From the NCBI GenBank assembly GCA_964429695.1, contig CAYSCS010000029.1:1-20775 (forward strand): DNA of 20,775 bases, read 5' to 3'. Position 1 is the stretch's first letter. Every line of letters begins with the position of its first letter. The notes below the pieces were generated by a model. The model ran no database searches and was not told the origin of the DNA. It saw only the letters and a program-made list of their open reading frames with translations. Of this stretch, positions 8,023 to 16,253 are shown piece by piece. The translations under genes and the position numbers were made by a program. The DNA comes from CAYSCS01 sp964429695. Lineage in GTDB: Bacteria > Acidobacteriota > Aminicenantia > Aminicenantales > Aminicenantaceae.

Positions 8023-8637
8023 GTGAGAAAAAATAGTAAAATAAAGAAAATCTGCGGGGCCTCATACGGCGTAACTCACGAGAAAGGTGCAGGGCTGATT
8101 GTGGTCATTCTGGTTCTTGCTTTTCTGATGACAATCGGGATTGTGCTTTTGACAGTTACAGGTACAGGACCGAGAGTCTCGGGAAACATTCGTCTCCAGC
8201 AACAGGCATTCAACGCCGCTGAAGCTGGATTCGATGCTACCTGGAGTACTTTGGAGAACATGTTTGCCACAGAGGCATGGGGGAATTTCGAGGGTCATTA
8301 CCTGAAGGAACCAACAGGGATTGATATTCCCACTGATGCCAACTATTTCCGCAAATTGACTGATGAACAACTTTTAAGACTCATCGACCCTGACGGAAAC
8401 GGTAATCCTGATGTCTCGAATGTGATCTATTTCGAACAGCAGTTTGTTCCTGCTGGAGGGGGATATGATTCTCGCTATACCTATACCACATTTTTGATAG
8501 ACGATGAAGCTGTGGGAGCCACACCTGACCCAAACGATGCCCTTCTCATCTGCATCGGGGTGACAAGGCGCGGGAGAGAGGTTACGACTTCAAGGCTGGA
8601 AGTCATGTTAGCCATAGAGCTATCGGGTTCCACTTAA
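8023..8637 (+). CDS. PilX-like minor type IV pilin
   Basis: A 204-residue prepilin with a GTG start, preceded by AAAGGTGAG that overlaps the pilW stop. The leader ends EKG at residue 22, then AGLIVVILVLAFLMTIGIVLL. There is no Glu at +5, as is normal for PilX and GspK members. SGNIRLQQQAFNAAEAGFDA (53-72) is the conserved helix of the PilX N-terminal family. Residues 122-130, DPDGNGNPD, fit the DxDxNGxxD form of a calcium loop. The family works with PilV, PilW and PilY1 at the pilus tip, and GspK, its type II secretion relative, caps the pseudopilus and binds calcium. The pilY1 gene follows after 17 bases. Confidence 0.84.
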   Translation: MRKNSKIKKICGASYGVTHEKGAGLIVVILVLAFLMTIGIVLLTVTGTGPRVSGNIRLQQQAFNAAEAGFDATWSTLENMFATEAWGNFEGHYLKEPTGIDIPTDANYFRKLTDEQLLRLIDPDGNGNPDVSNVIYFEQQFVPAGGGYDSRYTYTTFLIDDEAVGATPDPNDALLICIGVTRRGREVTTSRLEVMLAIELSGST

Positions 8638-8654
8638 AATAAAAAGAGGAAAAA

Positions 8655-11600
8655 ATGAGTAATATTAAAAAAAGATCAATCTTATTTATCCCTATATTAA
8701 TCATAATCGTGCTCATTGCTCTCAGGTTCTGGGCGCAACAATGTACCGAATACTCGGGAGTGTTCACTGAAAATTTTGACACTACAGATTACAAGGATGC
8801 AGTCCATACCTCGGTGGCAAACTGGCCGGCAGGACCGATTCAGTTGAGTAATCTAGGAGCAAATTTTTCAGTGACTGAGCCTTCGGGCATGGGAGCAAAA
8901 ATTTACGTCTGTGATGCAGGAGACTTTGATGGGGATGGATATCCAGACTTAATCGGACTCGACATTACTTCTGATCCCAACAACCGCCTCATCCTCATCA
9001 GAAACTATTATGAAGATGCAAACCAAGATGGATATGATGATGATGGGATAATCTTCAGAATCGATCCAACCGAGGTCTATGAGGCAGGGACACACCTGGA
9101 TGTAGGACCTGCTTCGATAACAGCGGGTGATTACAATAACGACGGACTTTTAGACTTCTTTTTCTATAAAAACCAGCAGGATGAATTCGGGTATACACAA
9201 TTTCTTGCAGCCATGTATATCAATGTGGGTACAGAGACTGACCCTCATTTTTATCCCCACAGCGTTCCTCCAAGTCTTGATTTCACCTCTGCTTTCATGA
9301 ATGTCCGCATCTATTGTAACTGGGCTGCAGACCATCTCTGCTCCGCAGATATAGACAATGATGGAGACACAGATATTCTAGTCATCAGCCAGGACAGGAT
9401 TTTCCTCATCAGAAACCCGGGAACATTCGACGAGGTGAGTGATTTTGAAATCAGGGAGCTCAACTACGATGCGCGCACAGGATTCACCATCGGCCGTGGT
9501 GGTTCATCGATTGATACTGCTGATTTCGATAATGATGGAGACATAGATATCATCGGAGGCACGGTCAATGACATCGAATACCTTGTCTTTTATGAGAACG
9601 ATGGAACTGGTTTTTTCACAAGAAGGGAGATTCCTATTCCTGTCCCTGAATGCTCGGGAACGGTTGCTACCTGTCCAGCGGATTTCAATAACGACGGCTG
9701 GATTGATATCTTCGCCGCTACTGACAGGTGGAATGCGGGAAATGAAGCGCGTATGTGGTTCATGAAGAATCGAACAGTCAGTCCTGTGGATTTTGATTTC
9801 AGGTGCTTGAATAACTGTGATCCCATCCTTCCCCCTCCCCATGATGTGGATATGAGCGCCTATCTGGATTATGACCAGGATGGCGATTATGATGTCATTC
9901 TTGCCGATGCTAACCATTCAGGAGATTACTATCTAATCATAAATGAACTGGCGCCAGTCTACACTCTCACAGGAGAGGCGCGCTCCCTGAATGTGACTCC
10001 AGAGCTCGACCCGAATATGTATTCCATAACCAGGGTTAGATTGACTAATCTCCAGCAGGGAACAAAGGGAGGTTCAAGCGAAGGACTTTCAGTTACTTAT
10101 TATGTTTCGAACAATGATGGAAGAGATTGGGAGTTTTATCAACGATTTGAAGGTAACCAAATTCGTAACTATTCCCAGCTTCCTTGGCATACATTCAATC
10201 ACTATGGTTCAAGGCTCCGCTGGAGGGTAGTTTTTGACGCTGCGGAGGATGAAATGGAGGAGTATGAGGATGCCTCATTTGAGACTCCACTCGTCCATCA
10301 GCTTTCGCTTGAGTATGTCTATGTAGAAAGAAGAGAATATTCCAGAAGCTCCGTAGTCGTCACCCGAGTTGAGGAGGGAGGGGGTCAACAGATAAAGCTC
10401 GTGATAAGCGGAACATTCTATTTTCCTGGCTGGCAGGGACATCTGAGAGCCTATGACGTGACCAACATGATGCCAGAGGTATCTCCCTACTCTGTGCTGC
10501 GCACCGTAAGCCGCATGGATTTATCCTCACCTTCAGGACGGGAGATGGTTGCCTCTGGAGTCAACATCCGCTGGGACGCCGGGGAATTGCTCAATTCAAG
10601 ACCTGCCTCTGAGCGCACAATATATACCGCCTTACCTAGCGGTTCTTCATTGATGAGGGTTGATTTTACTACTTCAAACGTGAATCTTTTAGGTCCGATT
10701 CTCCAGGATGTCAACGGAGATAATGCGGGTCTAATAAATTTTGTGAGGGGAGAAGGGCGCTACTGGAAGCTTGGAGATATCGACCATTCAAACCCCATCG
10801 TCGTAGGTGCGCCGGGTGGCTCTGCTCCTTTGATGGGACCGGGCTACGACACTTTTGCCCAGACATGGGCAAATAGAAAGAAAGTGGTATATGTGGGGGC
10901 AAACGATGGGATGATTCATTGCTTCGATGTGCTCACAGGAGAGGAATTATGGGGTTTCATTCCTTATAACCTTCTTCCCAAGTTGAAAAATATGTGGGCT
11001 GTTGATTCTTCAACCGGAACCAGGTATTTTTCGAGGGATATTTATGTGGATGGAAGTCCTGTCGCAGCCGATGCTTACATCGATGCAGACGGAAATGGGT
11101 CGAAGGAGTGGAGAACTGTTCTAATCTGTGGTCAGGGACCGGGAAAAGGAAGCGCTATCGGGGGTGGCCTGAATTACTATTTCGCCCTCGACGTAACTAA
11201 CCCTGATGAGCCGCTACCACTCTGGGAGTTTACCACAAATACGATGGGAGAGACTTGGTCCAAGCCAGCCGTGGGAAAGATTAACAAAGAAGGACAGGAT
11301 ACATGGGTTGCCTTCATGGGCTCAGGCTACGACAACGACCCCAATAATGTTGTGGGAAACTGGTTCTATGTATTGGATATGGAAGAAGGGAGGAGTTTCT
11401 TCAGCTTTATGGCACCTGAGATCGATACCTCCGGAGTCTTCCCTAACATCCCCAATGCCATTCCAGGTTCCCCCTCGACTATTGATATAAATAGCGATGG
11501 ATTCACAGACCGTGTCTATGTGGGAGATCTGGAGGGGAGGATGTGGAGGCTTGACACAAGCAGCACCTTCACCGTTCGTGGTAGGGGAAGAACGACATGG

Positions 11601-12245
11601 GACAATGCCTATTCGACAATTTATGAAGACTCGAATAACTACCCCATAGTCTGCAAGCCGGCGGTTTGGCTTAATCCAGGTGTGACAACTACAGTCCCCA
11701 GAGTCTATTTCGGAACAGGGGGAGATGACCATGCTCCTGCAAACGCCACATACTCCTTCATCGCCCTCCAAGATGGACAAAATCCTGAGATTGAATGGTA
11801 TGTGGGAGATTCTACAATTCTCAATTTGCCTCAGGAGAAGGATGTAGGAGACTTGAGTGCAGGAGAAAAGGTCTGGGCAGATCCTCAGGTTGCAAACTAT
11901 ATAGTTTATTTCAGTACACTTTCTGGAAACATCGAAAGCGTAGACCCCTGCGAAAACCTCCAAGGTCTGGGGAGGCTCTATGCAAGATTCATCATTGCTC
12001 TGGCTGGGACTCCGATTGGAAGCTCAGCCTTTCGAAGTGCAAGTGGCCCTCTGGAAAGCTTGGGTCTTGAAAGCAAGACAAGGTCAGCCGTTACTTTAGG
12101 AGAAAGGGAAGTGACTTCAGGAGGAGAAAGGAAAAGAGAAGTCTACATTCAGGAATACGATTCTGCACTTCAGAAGCTCGAACAGCCTGTAGGTGCAACG
12201 TTGAAGGTTAAATCCTGGAGAGAAGTCTATAGAATCATAAAATAA
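8655..12245 (+). CDS. pilY1: PilY1-like pilus tip adhesin with N-terminal FG-GAP/VCBS repeats
   Basis: A 1196-residue exported protein. A basic start and hydrophobic residues 8-24 form a signal or membrane anchor. From about 84 to 413 there are six FG-GAP/VCBS-type repeats, each with a calcium loop: DFDGDGYPD (90-98), DYNNDGLLD (159-167), DIDNDGDTD (232-240), DFDNDGDID (290-298), DFNNDGWID (343-351) and DYDQDGDYD (405-413). A beta-rich linker follows. The C-terminal PilY1/PilC propeller begins near 740 with VVYVGANDGMIHCFD and TGEELWGFIP. The functional calcium site region is DINSDGFTD (944-952) within the PilY1-typical context RVYVGDLEGRMWRLD. The protein ends KSWREVYR, usual for PilY1. In Pseudomonas and Neisseria this domain controls pilus extension and adhesion. 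Start: ATG after AAGAGGAAAAA. It is the last gene of the pilin operon. Confidence 0.92.
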   Translation: MSNIKKRSILFIPILIIIVLIALRFWAQQCTEYSGVFTENFDTTDYKDAVHTSVANWPAGPIQLSNLGANFSVTEPSGMGAKIYVCDAGDFDGDGYPDLIGLDITSDPNNRLILIRNYYEDANQDGYDDDGIIFRIDPTEVYEAGTHLDVGPASITAGDYNNDGLLDFFFYKNQQDEFGYTQFLAAMYINVGTETDPHFYPHSVPPSLDFTSAFMNVRIYCNWAADHLCSADIDNDGDTDILVISQDRIFLIRNPGTFDEVSDFEIRELNYDARTGFTIGRGGSSIDTADFDNDGDIDIIGGTVNDIEYLVFYENDGTGFFTRREIPIPVPECSGTVATCPADFNNDGWIDIFAATDRWNAGNEARMWFMKNRTVSPVDFDFRCLNNCDPILPPPHDVDMSAYLDYDQDGDYDVILADANHSGDYYLIINELAPVYTLTGEARSLNVTPELDPNMYSITRVRLTNLQQGTKGGSSEGLSVTYYVSNNDGRDWEFYQRFEGNQIRNYSQLPWHTFNHYGSRLRWRVVFDAAEDEMEEYEDASFETPLVHQLSLEYVYVERREYSRSSVVVTRVEEGGGQQIKLVISGTFYFPGWQGHLRAYDVTNMMPEVSPYSVLRTVSRMDLSSPSGREMVASGVNIRWDAGELLNSRPASERTIYTALPSGSSLMRVDFTTSNVNLLGPILQDVNGDNAGLINFVRGEGRYWKLGDIDHSNPIVVGAPGGSAPLMGPGYDTFAQTWANRKKVVYVGANDGMIHCFDVLTGEELWGFIPYNLLPKLKNMWAVDSSTGTRYFSRDIYVDGSPVAADAYIDADGNGSKEWRTVLICGQGPGKGSAIGGGLNYYFALDVTNPDEPLPLWEFTTNTMGETWSKPAVGKINKEGQDTWVAFMGSGYDNDPNNVVGNWFYVLDMEEGRSFFSFMAPEIDTSGVFPNIPNAIPGSPSTIDINSDGFTDRVYVGDLEGRMWRLDTSSTFTVRGRGRTTWDNAYSTIYEDSNNYPIVCKPAVWLNPGVTTTVPRVYFGTGGDDHAPANATYSFIALQDGQNPEIEWYVGDSTILNLPQEKDVGDLSAGEKVWADPQVANYIVYFSTLSGNIESVDPCENLQGLGRLYARFIIALAGTPIGSSAFRSASGPLESLGLESKTRSAVTLGEREVTSGGERKREVYIQEYDSALQKLEQPVGATLKVKSWREVYRIIK

Positions 12246-12293
12246 GAAGAGAGTTTAAATCCTTCGTAAAAACAAAAAAGAAATCTTATTTTT
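12246..12293. other. convergent gap with weak AT-rich hairpin
   Basis: A 48-base gap between the ends of pilY1 (plus) and pilD (minus). AAAATAAGA (12239-12247) can pair with TCTTATTTT (12284-12292) across a 36-base loop and is flanked by T-rich sequence on both strands. This could be a weak bidirectional terminator, but the stem has almost no G-C pairs. Confidence 0.25.
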
Positions 12294-13049
12294 CTATCTA
12301 TAGAGAGTGGTGATTATTCTTTGTCCAAAGAGGAGAGAGAGATATGCTCCGGGCGAAAGGAATGTTCCAAAGGGGAGAGAAAACTGGAGGCTCTTTTTCT
12401 TTATCAAGATTAGGAAGACTCCCCATGCCGCCCCAGAAAAGGAGGCTATTATCAAGGTAAGGAGCGCTCCTTTCCACCCAAGATAAGAGCCTATCATAAG
12501 CATCATCGTCACATCACCCATTCCCAGGCCTTCTTTTTTACGCAGGACATAGTATGCACCATACATGAAAAGGAGGAATCCAGCTCCCACGACAGCCCCG
12601 GTTAAGGATTGGGTAAGATTGAGGTCCTTTCGAAAGAGAGAATAAGTCACGCCAAACAAGAGACCGGGGAGAGTGATTTCATCGGGAAGGATTTGATGAG
12701 AGTAATCTATGAAGGCAAGAACTATCAGGAGGCTGGAGAAGAGACAGGAGGCAAAGAAAAATAAGCTTAGGGAATGATATATATGGAGAAGAATGAAGCT
12801 TAAAGGAGTGATGAGCTCGACGAGGAGATAAGTTAAAGAGATTCTGCTTTTACATGCTCTGCATTTTCCCTTAAGGATAATGTAGGAAAGGAGAGGGATG
12901 TTATCATAGAATCTTATCCTGCTTTGGCAGTGGGGACAAAATGAAGGAGGGTGAATTATGCTCAACCCCCTCGGAAGCCTGTAGATCACTACGTTGAGAA
13001 AGCTCCCCCAGCTTAAGCCAAAAAGCGCAATGATAACTATCTTTTCCAT
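12294..13049 (-). CDS. pilD: prepilin peptidase / N-methyltransferase PilD
   Basis: An inner-membrane aspartic protease that removes prepilin leaders and methylates the new N-terminus; it should process the four minor pilins encoded upstream. The 251-residue protein begins with a membrane helix containing SWGSFLNVVIYRLP (13-26). The cytosolic methylase part has the four-cysteine zinc motif C38-x2-C41 and C63-x2-C66. The catalytic aspartates are D115 in FIDYSHQILPDEIT and D179 in GLGMGDV (174-180). PFGTFLSPGA near 226-235 is the conserved late motif. All key residues are present. It is the last gene of the four-gene minus-strand operon and its start overlaps the end of the TPR gene by 13 bases. 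Confidence 0.95.
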   Translation of the reverse strand: MEKIVIIALFGLSWGSFLNVVIYRLPRGLSIIHPPSFCPHCQSRIRFYDNIPLLSYIILKGKCRACKSRISLTYLLVELITPLSFILLHIYHSLSLFFFASCLFSSLLIVLAFIDYSHQILPDEITLPGLLFGVTYSLFRKDLNLTQSLTGAVVGAGFLLFMYGAYYVLRKKEGLGMGDVTMMLMIGSYLGWKGALLTLIIASFSGAAWGVFLILIKKKSLQFSLPFGTFLSPGAYLSLLFGQRIITTLYR

Positions 13050-13873
13050 GGGATGATAGGAGGGCTAACCTCCCCTGTCTTCGGGTCATAGAGATAGTCG
13101 TTGCCGTCGAAATCTTTTGGCAAAGATTCTAGAAAACCCAGCCTTACCAATTGAGAGAGAGTGGAGGGGTTTCTTCCGTGTGTCTCTTTAAATCTCATGA
13201 TGGCTTCCTTGATTGCTTCGATATCAAGCGCGGCCTTGACGCGATAGAGATGATTTGAGGCTATTTTTTTGATTCGGTCTTCATCCGCTTCTCTGTAGAC
13301 TTCCATCCAGGTTTGCCACGCAGTTTCATAGTCCATCAATTTGAAGGCTGCATTAGCGTAGAGACGCTTTGTTATCGGAGGAGCTCCCTTAATTTCCATC
13401 GTCTTCTGGTAATAGAACTGGGCGAGTCGGTAATCCTTGGCGAACATCTGGGCATAATGGCCAGCCTGGAAGGGGAAAATCCATTGCTCCGGATTTTTTT
13501 CGAGTCCTTTATCCAGAATTCTTAAGGCAAGTTCCAAATCATGTGCCTCATAGATTGCGATTATCGCTCCAAGCTCATAGGGGTCTAAATAGCGGTGGTC
13601 GAGTTCGGCTATTATCGAGAAAATATGTTCAAGGTATTTGTATCTATCTGCTATGGCTTGATCGCTGAAATATTGGATCGCCCAGAGGTAAATAAAGTCA
13701 GCAGCGATGTTTGAATACCCGAAGGTAAAATATTTTAAATATTTTCCTGAAGGAAGATAGATGAGAGAGGAACCAGGGATTTTTTTTCGAGGGATGTTAT
13801 CGAGCCTGATCTTAATTCCCATAAATGCCAGGCAACAGATTAGGCTCATGGAGATGAGAAAACACTTTCTCAT
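13037..13873 (-). CDS. membrane-anchored TPR-like protein, probable pilus biogenesis factor
   Basis: A 278-residue protein starting MRKCFLISMS. One N-terminal membrane anchor or signal sequence (residues 4-22) is followed by a soluble periplasmic part. Residues of about 95-200 form helical pairs of the tetratricopeptide type (LELALRILDKGLEKNPEQW, YRLAQFYYQKTMEIKG). The C-terminus has FDGNDYLYDPKTGEV, a pattern also found at the end of pseudopilin-like and TPR proteins of pilus clusters. The frame is open to 13999, but the earlier starts lie inside the permease gene, so I chose the ATG four bases after the permease stop. It lies between an ABC transporter and pilD, as the accessory factor PilG accompanies PilH, PilI and PilD in Myxococcus xanthus. 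The PilG link is inferred from position, not from sequence identity. Confidence 0.72.
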   Translation of the reverse strand: MRKCFLISMSLICCLAFMGIKIRLDNIPRKKIPGSSLIYLPSGKYLKYFTFGYSNIAADFIYLWAIQYFSDQAIADRYKYLEHIFSIIAELDHRYLDPYELGAIIAIYEAHDLELALRILDKGLEKNPEQWIFPFQAGHYAQMFAKDYRLAQFYYQKTMEIKGAPPITKRLYANAAFKLMDYETAWQTWMEVYREADEDRIKKIASNHLYRVKAALDIEAIKEAIMRFKETHGRNPSTLSQLVRLGFLESLPKDFDGNDYLYDPKTGEVSPPIIPWKR

Positions 13874-13877
13874 TTTA

Positions 13878-14642
13878 TTAGATAAAATCCCTTTTCCTGA
13901 AGACCAGAATGGAGAGAAAGAGAATAAAGGCTGTGTAGAATATTCCATATAAAGCCGAGAAAAAGAAAATTTTTGGGCGTATGGGAAGTTGATAAACAAC
14001 TTCTGTCTTAAAATTGAAGTTTTCTAAGTCAGGGAGGACATGGTAGAAAACTTCAGCCAGAACTCTTTGTATTCCAGGCTTAATTTTCTGAATCAGGCTT
14101 TCGAGTCCCCAAGAAAGATGTCCTATAAGGTAGAATGAAAGAGAAAAAATGGAGCTAAGAATAGGAGTAGAGAAGCAAGAGAAAAACATGGCCACAGAAG
14201 TTATGAGACAGAGTTCTAAAAATATATAGAGGATAGAAAGAAGGAGTTTCCATTCCACGTTGAAGGTGTGGAAGAAGACGAGGCCAAGTAAAATAAGGCT
14301 CATGAAGAAAAGCATGATGAAGAGGGTAATTATAAGTCCCAGGTATTTTCCAAGCAAGAATTCGGCACGAGAGATTGGCTTTGAAAGCAGATTGTAAATG
14401 GTCTTCTTATCGATTTCTTTATAGACCAAGCCCGTTCCCATGAGAATGGCCATCAAGGCACCAAAAATGGAAAGGGATGCAAGCCCGACATCTTTAATAA
14501 TCTTTACTCTATCACCAACCGTAAGAACAGCAAGAAGTCTTGAGAAACCGAAGCAGACAAGGGCAAAAAAGAGGAGAAGATAAAGGACTCTATCTCTTAT
14601 GGCTTCTTTGAAAGTATTTAGGGCTATTGCTTTTATTTTCAT
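13878..14642 (-). CDS. ABC-2 type transporter permease
   Basis: A 254-residue inner-membrane protein with about six hydrophobic helices. It begins MKIKAIALNTFKEAIRDRVLY, the amphipathic elbow helix typical of ABC-2/NosY-like permeases. The segment YKEIDKKTIYNLLSKPISR (73-91) is the conserved coupling region of this family. Its ATG overlaps the stop of the ATPase gene (ATGA), so the two are translated together and should form one transporter, probably two copies of each. The substrate cannot be read from sequence. Position next to a TPR protein and pilD points to the PilHI-type ABC transporter required for pili in M. xanthus. Confidence 0.85.
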   Translation of the reverse strand: MKIKAIALNTFKEAIRDRVLYLLLFFALVCFGFSRLLAVLTVGDRVKIIKDVGLASLSIFGALMAILMGTGLVYKEIDKKTIYNLLSKPISRAEFLLGKYLGLIITLFIMLFFMSLILLGLVFFHTFNVEWKLLLSILYIFLELCLITSVAMFFSCFSTPILSSIFSLSFYLIGHLSWGLESLIQKIKPGIQRVLAEVFYHVLPDLENFNFKTEVVYQLPIRPKIFFFSALYGIFYTAFILFLSILVFRKRDFI

Positions 14643-15556
14643 CTGCGTGTGACCATCTCCACAAAAATATCTTCCAGAGTTTCAGTTCTGGGGATGAGAG
14701 AATGAATCTTTCCTTTTCGTGAATCAACCAGCCGTATTATTTCACCTAATTTATTTTCATCGAAGACCTTGATAAATATTTTGCCGCTCTGAACTACAAG
14801 GCATTCTCCAAAATTCTGGAGCTCTTTTTCTTCTACTCCAGAGATGATCAATTCTGTGAACAGGATTTTTTCAGAAATAAGCTCTTGAAGACTTCCTTCA
14901 TTCAAAATCTTGCCGCTTACGATGATCGCTACACGATCACAGACCATTTCTATGTCTTGAAGGATATGGGAGCAAAGAAAGACTGTTTTTCCTTCTCCTT
15001 TTAAATTCAAGATGATGTCTCTTATTTCTTTTCTTCCCAGAGGATCAAGCCCACCCAGAGGTTCATCAAGGAAGAGAAGTGAAGGGTTGTTGACGAGAGC
15101 CTGAGCGAGTCCAAGCCTCTGGAGCATACCTCGAGAAAATTTACGAAGTTGAAGATTCTCTGCTTTCTCCAGTCCAACTTTTCTTAAAAGGAGGTTTATT
15201 CTTTCCTCCCTCTCCTTTTTGTCCATCAAAAAGAGCTGGCTGCTCAATTCCATGAATTCAAATGCCGTGAGATAATCATAAAAATAAGGGCTCTCAGGGA
15301 GAAATCCAATTTTCTGCTTTGCTTCCTGAGAAAGATGATGCTTACCGAAGATGGAAATTTCTCCTTGGTCTGGAAATATCAAACCCAGGATGCATTTGAG
15401 CGTGGTTGTTTTTCCTGCTCCATTAGGACCGAGATAACCGAAGACCTCTCCTTCTTTGACCTCAAGGGAAATTCCCTTGAGTATTTTCTTTTTTTTAGGG
15501 ATGAATCCAGTTTTGAAGGTCTTTTCGAGATTTCTTATTCTTAATGCTGGCTCCAT
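14639..15556 (-). CDS. ABC transporter ATP-binding protein
   Basis: A 305-residue ATPase of the ABC-2 exporter type. Walker A is GPNGAGKT (43-50), the signature is FSRGM (140-144), Walker B is LLFLDEP (160-166), the D-loop GGLD follows, and the switch histidine is H197. The Q-loop position reads LPES, with Glu instead of Gln, as in many ABC-2 ATPases. A C-terminal extension of about 80 residues ends DIFVEMVTRR, usual in the CcmA/NatA-like group. It is first in an operon with the permease, the TPR protein and pilD. The predicted promoter lies so close to the ATG that the messenger would have only about eight leader bases. There is no recognisable Shine-Dalgarno sequence beyond GAG. Confidence 0.92.
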   Translation of the reverse strand: MEPALRIRNLEKTFKTGFIPKKKKILKGISLEVKEGEVFGYLGPNGAGKTTTLKCILGLIFPDQGEISIFGKHHLSQEAKQKIGFLPESPYFYDYLTAFEFMELSSQLFLMDKKEREERINLLLRKVGLEKAENLQLRKFSRGMLQRLGLAQALVNNPSLLFLDEPLGGLDPLGRKEIRDIILNLKGEGKTVFLCSHILQDIEMVCDRVAIIVSGKILNEGSLQELISEKILFTELIISGVEEKELQNFGECLVVQSGKIFIKVFDENKLGEIIRLVDSRKGKIHSLIPRTETLEDIFVEMVTRR

Positions 15557-15570
15557 TGAATTTCGCTCTT

Positions 15571-15598
15571 ATTATACGGAAACAAAGCAAGGATGCAA
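15571..15598 (-). promoter_or_regulatory. candidate promoter of the ABC-TPR-pilD operon
   Basis: On the minus strand TTGCAT (15598-15593) and a perfect TATAAT (15576-15571) are 16 bases apart. The -10 box is only 14 bases from the ATG at 15556, so the leader would be about eight bases. The spacer and -35 box lie inside the inverted repeat at 15581-15617. Confidence 0.5.
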
Positions 15599-15617
15599 AG
15601 ATTAATCTTGCTTTGTT
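15581..15617. repeat. perfect 11-bp inverted repeat over the ABC operon promoter
   Basis: AACAAAGCAAG (15581-15591) and CTTGCTTTGTT (15607-15617) are exact inverted copies around a 15-base loop. On the plus strand the stem is followed by a T run to 15621, so it would work as a terminator of plus-strand transcripts, yet both flanking genes are on the minus strand. It may end flavin reductase transcripts poorly, or act as a dyad operator over the -35/-10 spacer. Confidence 0.6.
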
Positions 15618-15635
15618 TTTTAAATAAAAGAGCTC

Positions 15636-16196
15636 TCAATCAGGGAGAACATGTCTTAATGTCTCTGGATTTATGGTTATATAGAAGTCACTCCCGAGAT
15701 AAAGAAGGGGATTGACCTTTTTTGGCTCAAGAACACCATCCGCGCCGAATGCTTTTTCTTCCTGATGAATGACGAGGACTTTACCTACAAAGAGGTCATG
15801 GTCTCCGTAGGTTTTGAGGTCTATTAGCTTACATTCAAAACAAACATATGCTTCTTCGATGATTGGCGTTTGAATTATTCGGGAGGGAGAGAGGCTGACT
15901 TTGAATTCTTTGACCTTATCCATCTCATAGCCTGATTTTCTTCCCATCCTTGAAGAAAGCTTTGCCTTCTCGAAACTGAGGAAATTTACCGAAAATTCTC
16001 CAGCCTCTTGGATTAGTTTATGGGTAAACCGTTTCTTGGAGATTAAAATTCCAAAAAGAGGTGGATCGAAGGAAAATGCACTGTGCCAGGCGCATGCCAT
16101 GTAGTTGAGATGGTGTTCTGTTTTGGCACCCACTAAGGCCACGGTGTATGGGTAAAATTGCTGATATTTTTTAATCTCTGTGATTACAATTTTCAT
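15636..16196 (-). CDS. flavin reductase-like FMN-binding split-barrel protein
   Basis: A 186-residue soluble protein of the flavin reductase-like family. MACAWHSAFSFDPPLFGILI (33-52) and FTHKLIQEAGEFSVNFLS (57-74) match the FMN-binding strands. GDHDLFVGKV (131-140) is the conserved loop of this group. Such proteins bind FMN and reduce flavin with NAD(P)H or pass electrons to a partner. A strong Shine-Dalgarno sequence GGAGG sits just before the ATG. The gene follows the ferritin-like gene by 57 bases on the same strand, so the pair is probably one operon, and this protein may supply electrons to the di-iron partner or reduce stored iron. That role is inferred from position. Confidence 0.83.
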   Translation of the reverse strand: MKIVITEIKKYQQFYPYTVALVGAKTEHHLNYMACAWHSAFSFDPPLFGILISKKRFTHKLIQEAGEFSVNFLSFEKAKLSSRMGRKSGYEMDKVKEFKVSLSPSRIIQTPIIEEAYVCFECKLIDLKTYGDHDLFVGKVLVIHQEEKAFGADGVLEPKKVNPLLYLGSDFYITINPETLRHVLPD

Positions 16197-16253
16197 TGTC
16201 CTCCATCCTTTATCTTCATTTTCTAAGTTTTGAGAATGATTTAAACAGGTCTT

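Noticed and set aside
9504..9917. 137-codon minus-strand frame inside pilY1
   Set aside because: It is the mirror of the Asp/Gly-rich repeats, has low-complexity composition, no ribosome binding site and no family resemblance.
11322..11963. 213-codon minus-strand frame inside pilY1
   Set aside because: It lies fully antisense to the conserved PilY1 propeller and shows no recognisable domain or ribosome binding site.
13874..13999. Upstream extension of the TPR gene
   Set aside because: The extra 42 codons lie within the permease gene; ATG at 13873 gives a clean membrane anchor right after the permease stop.
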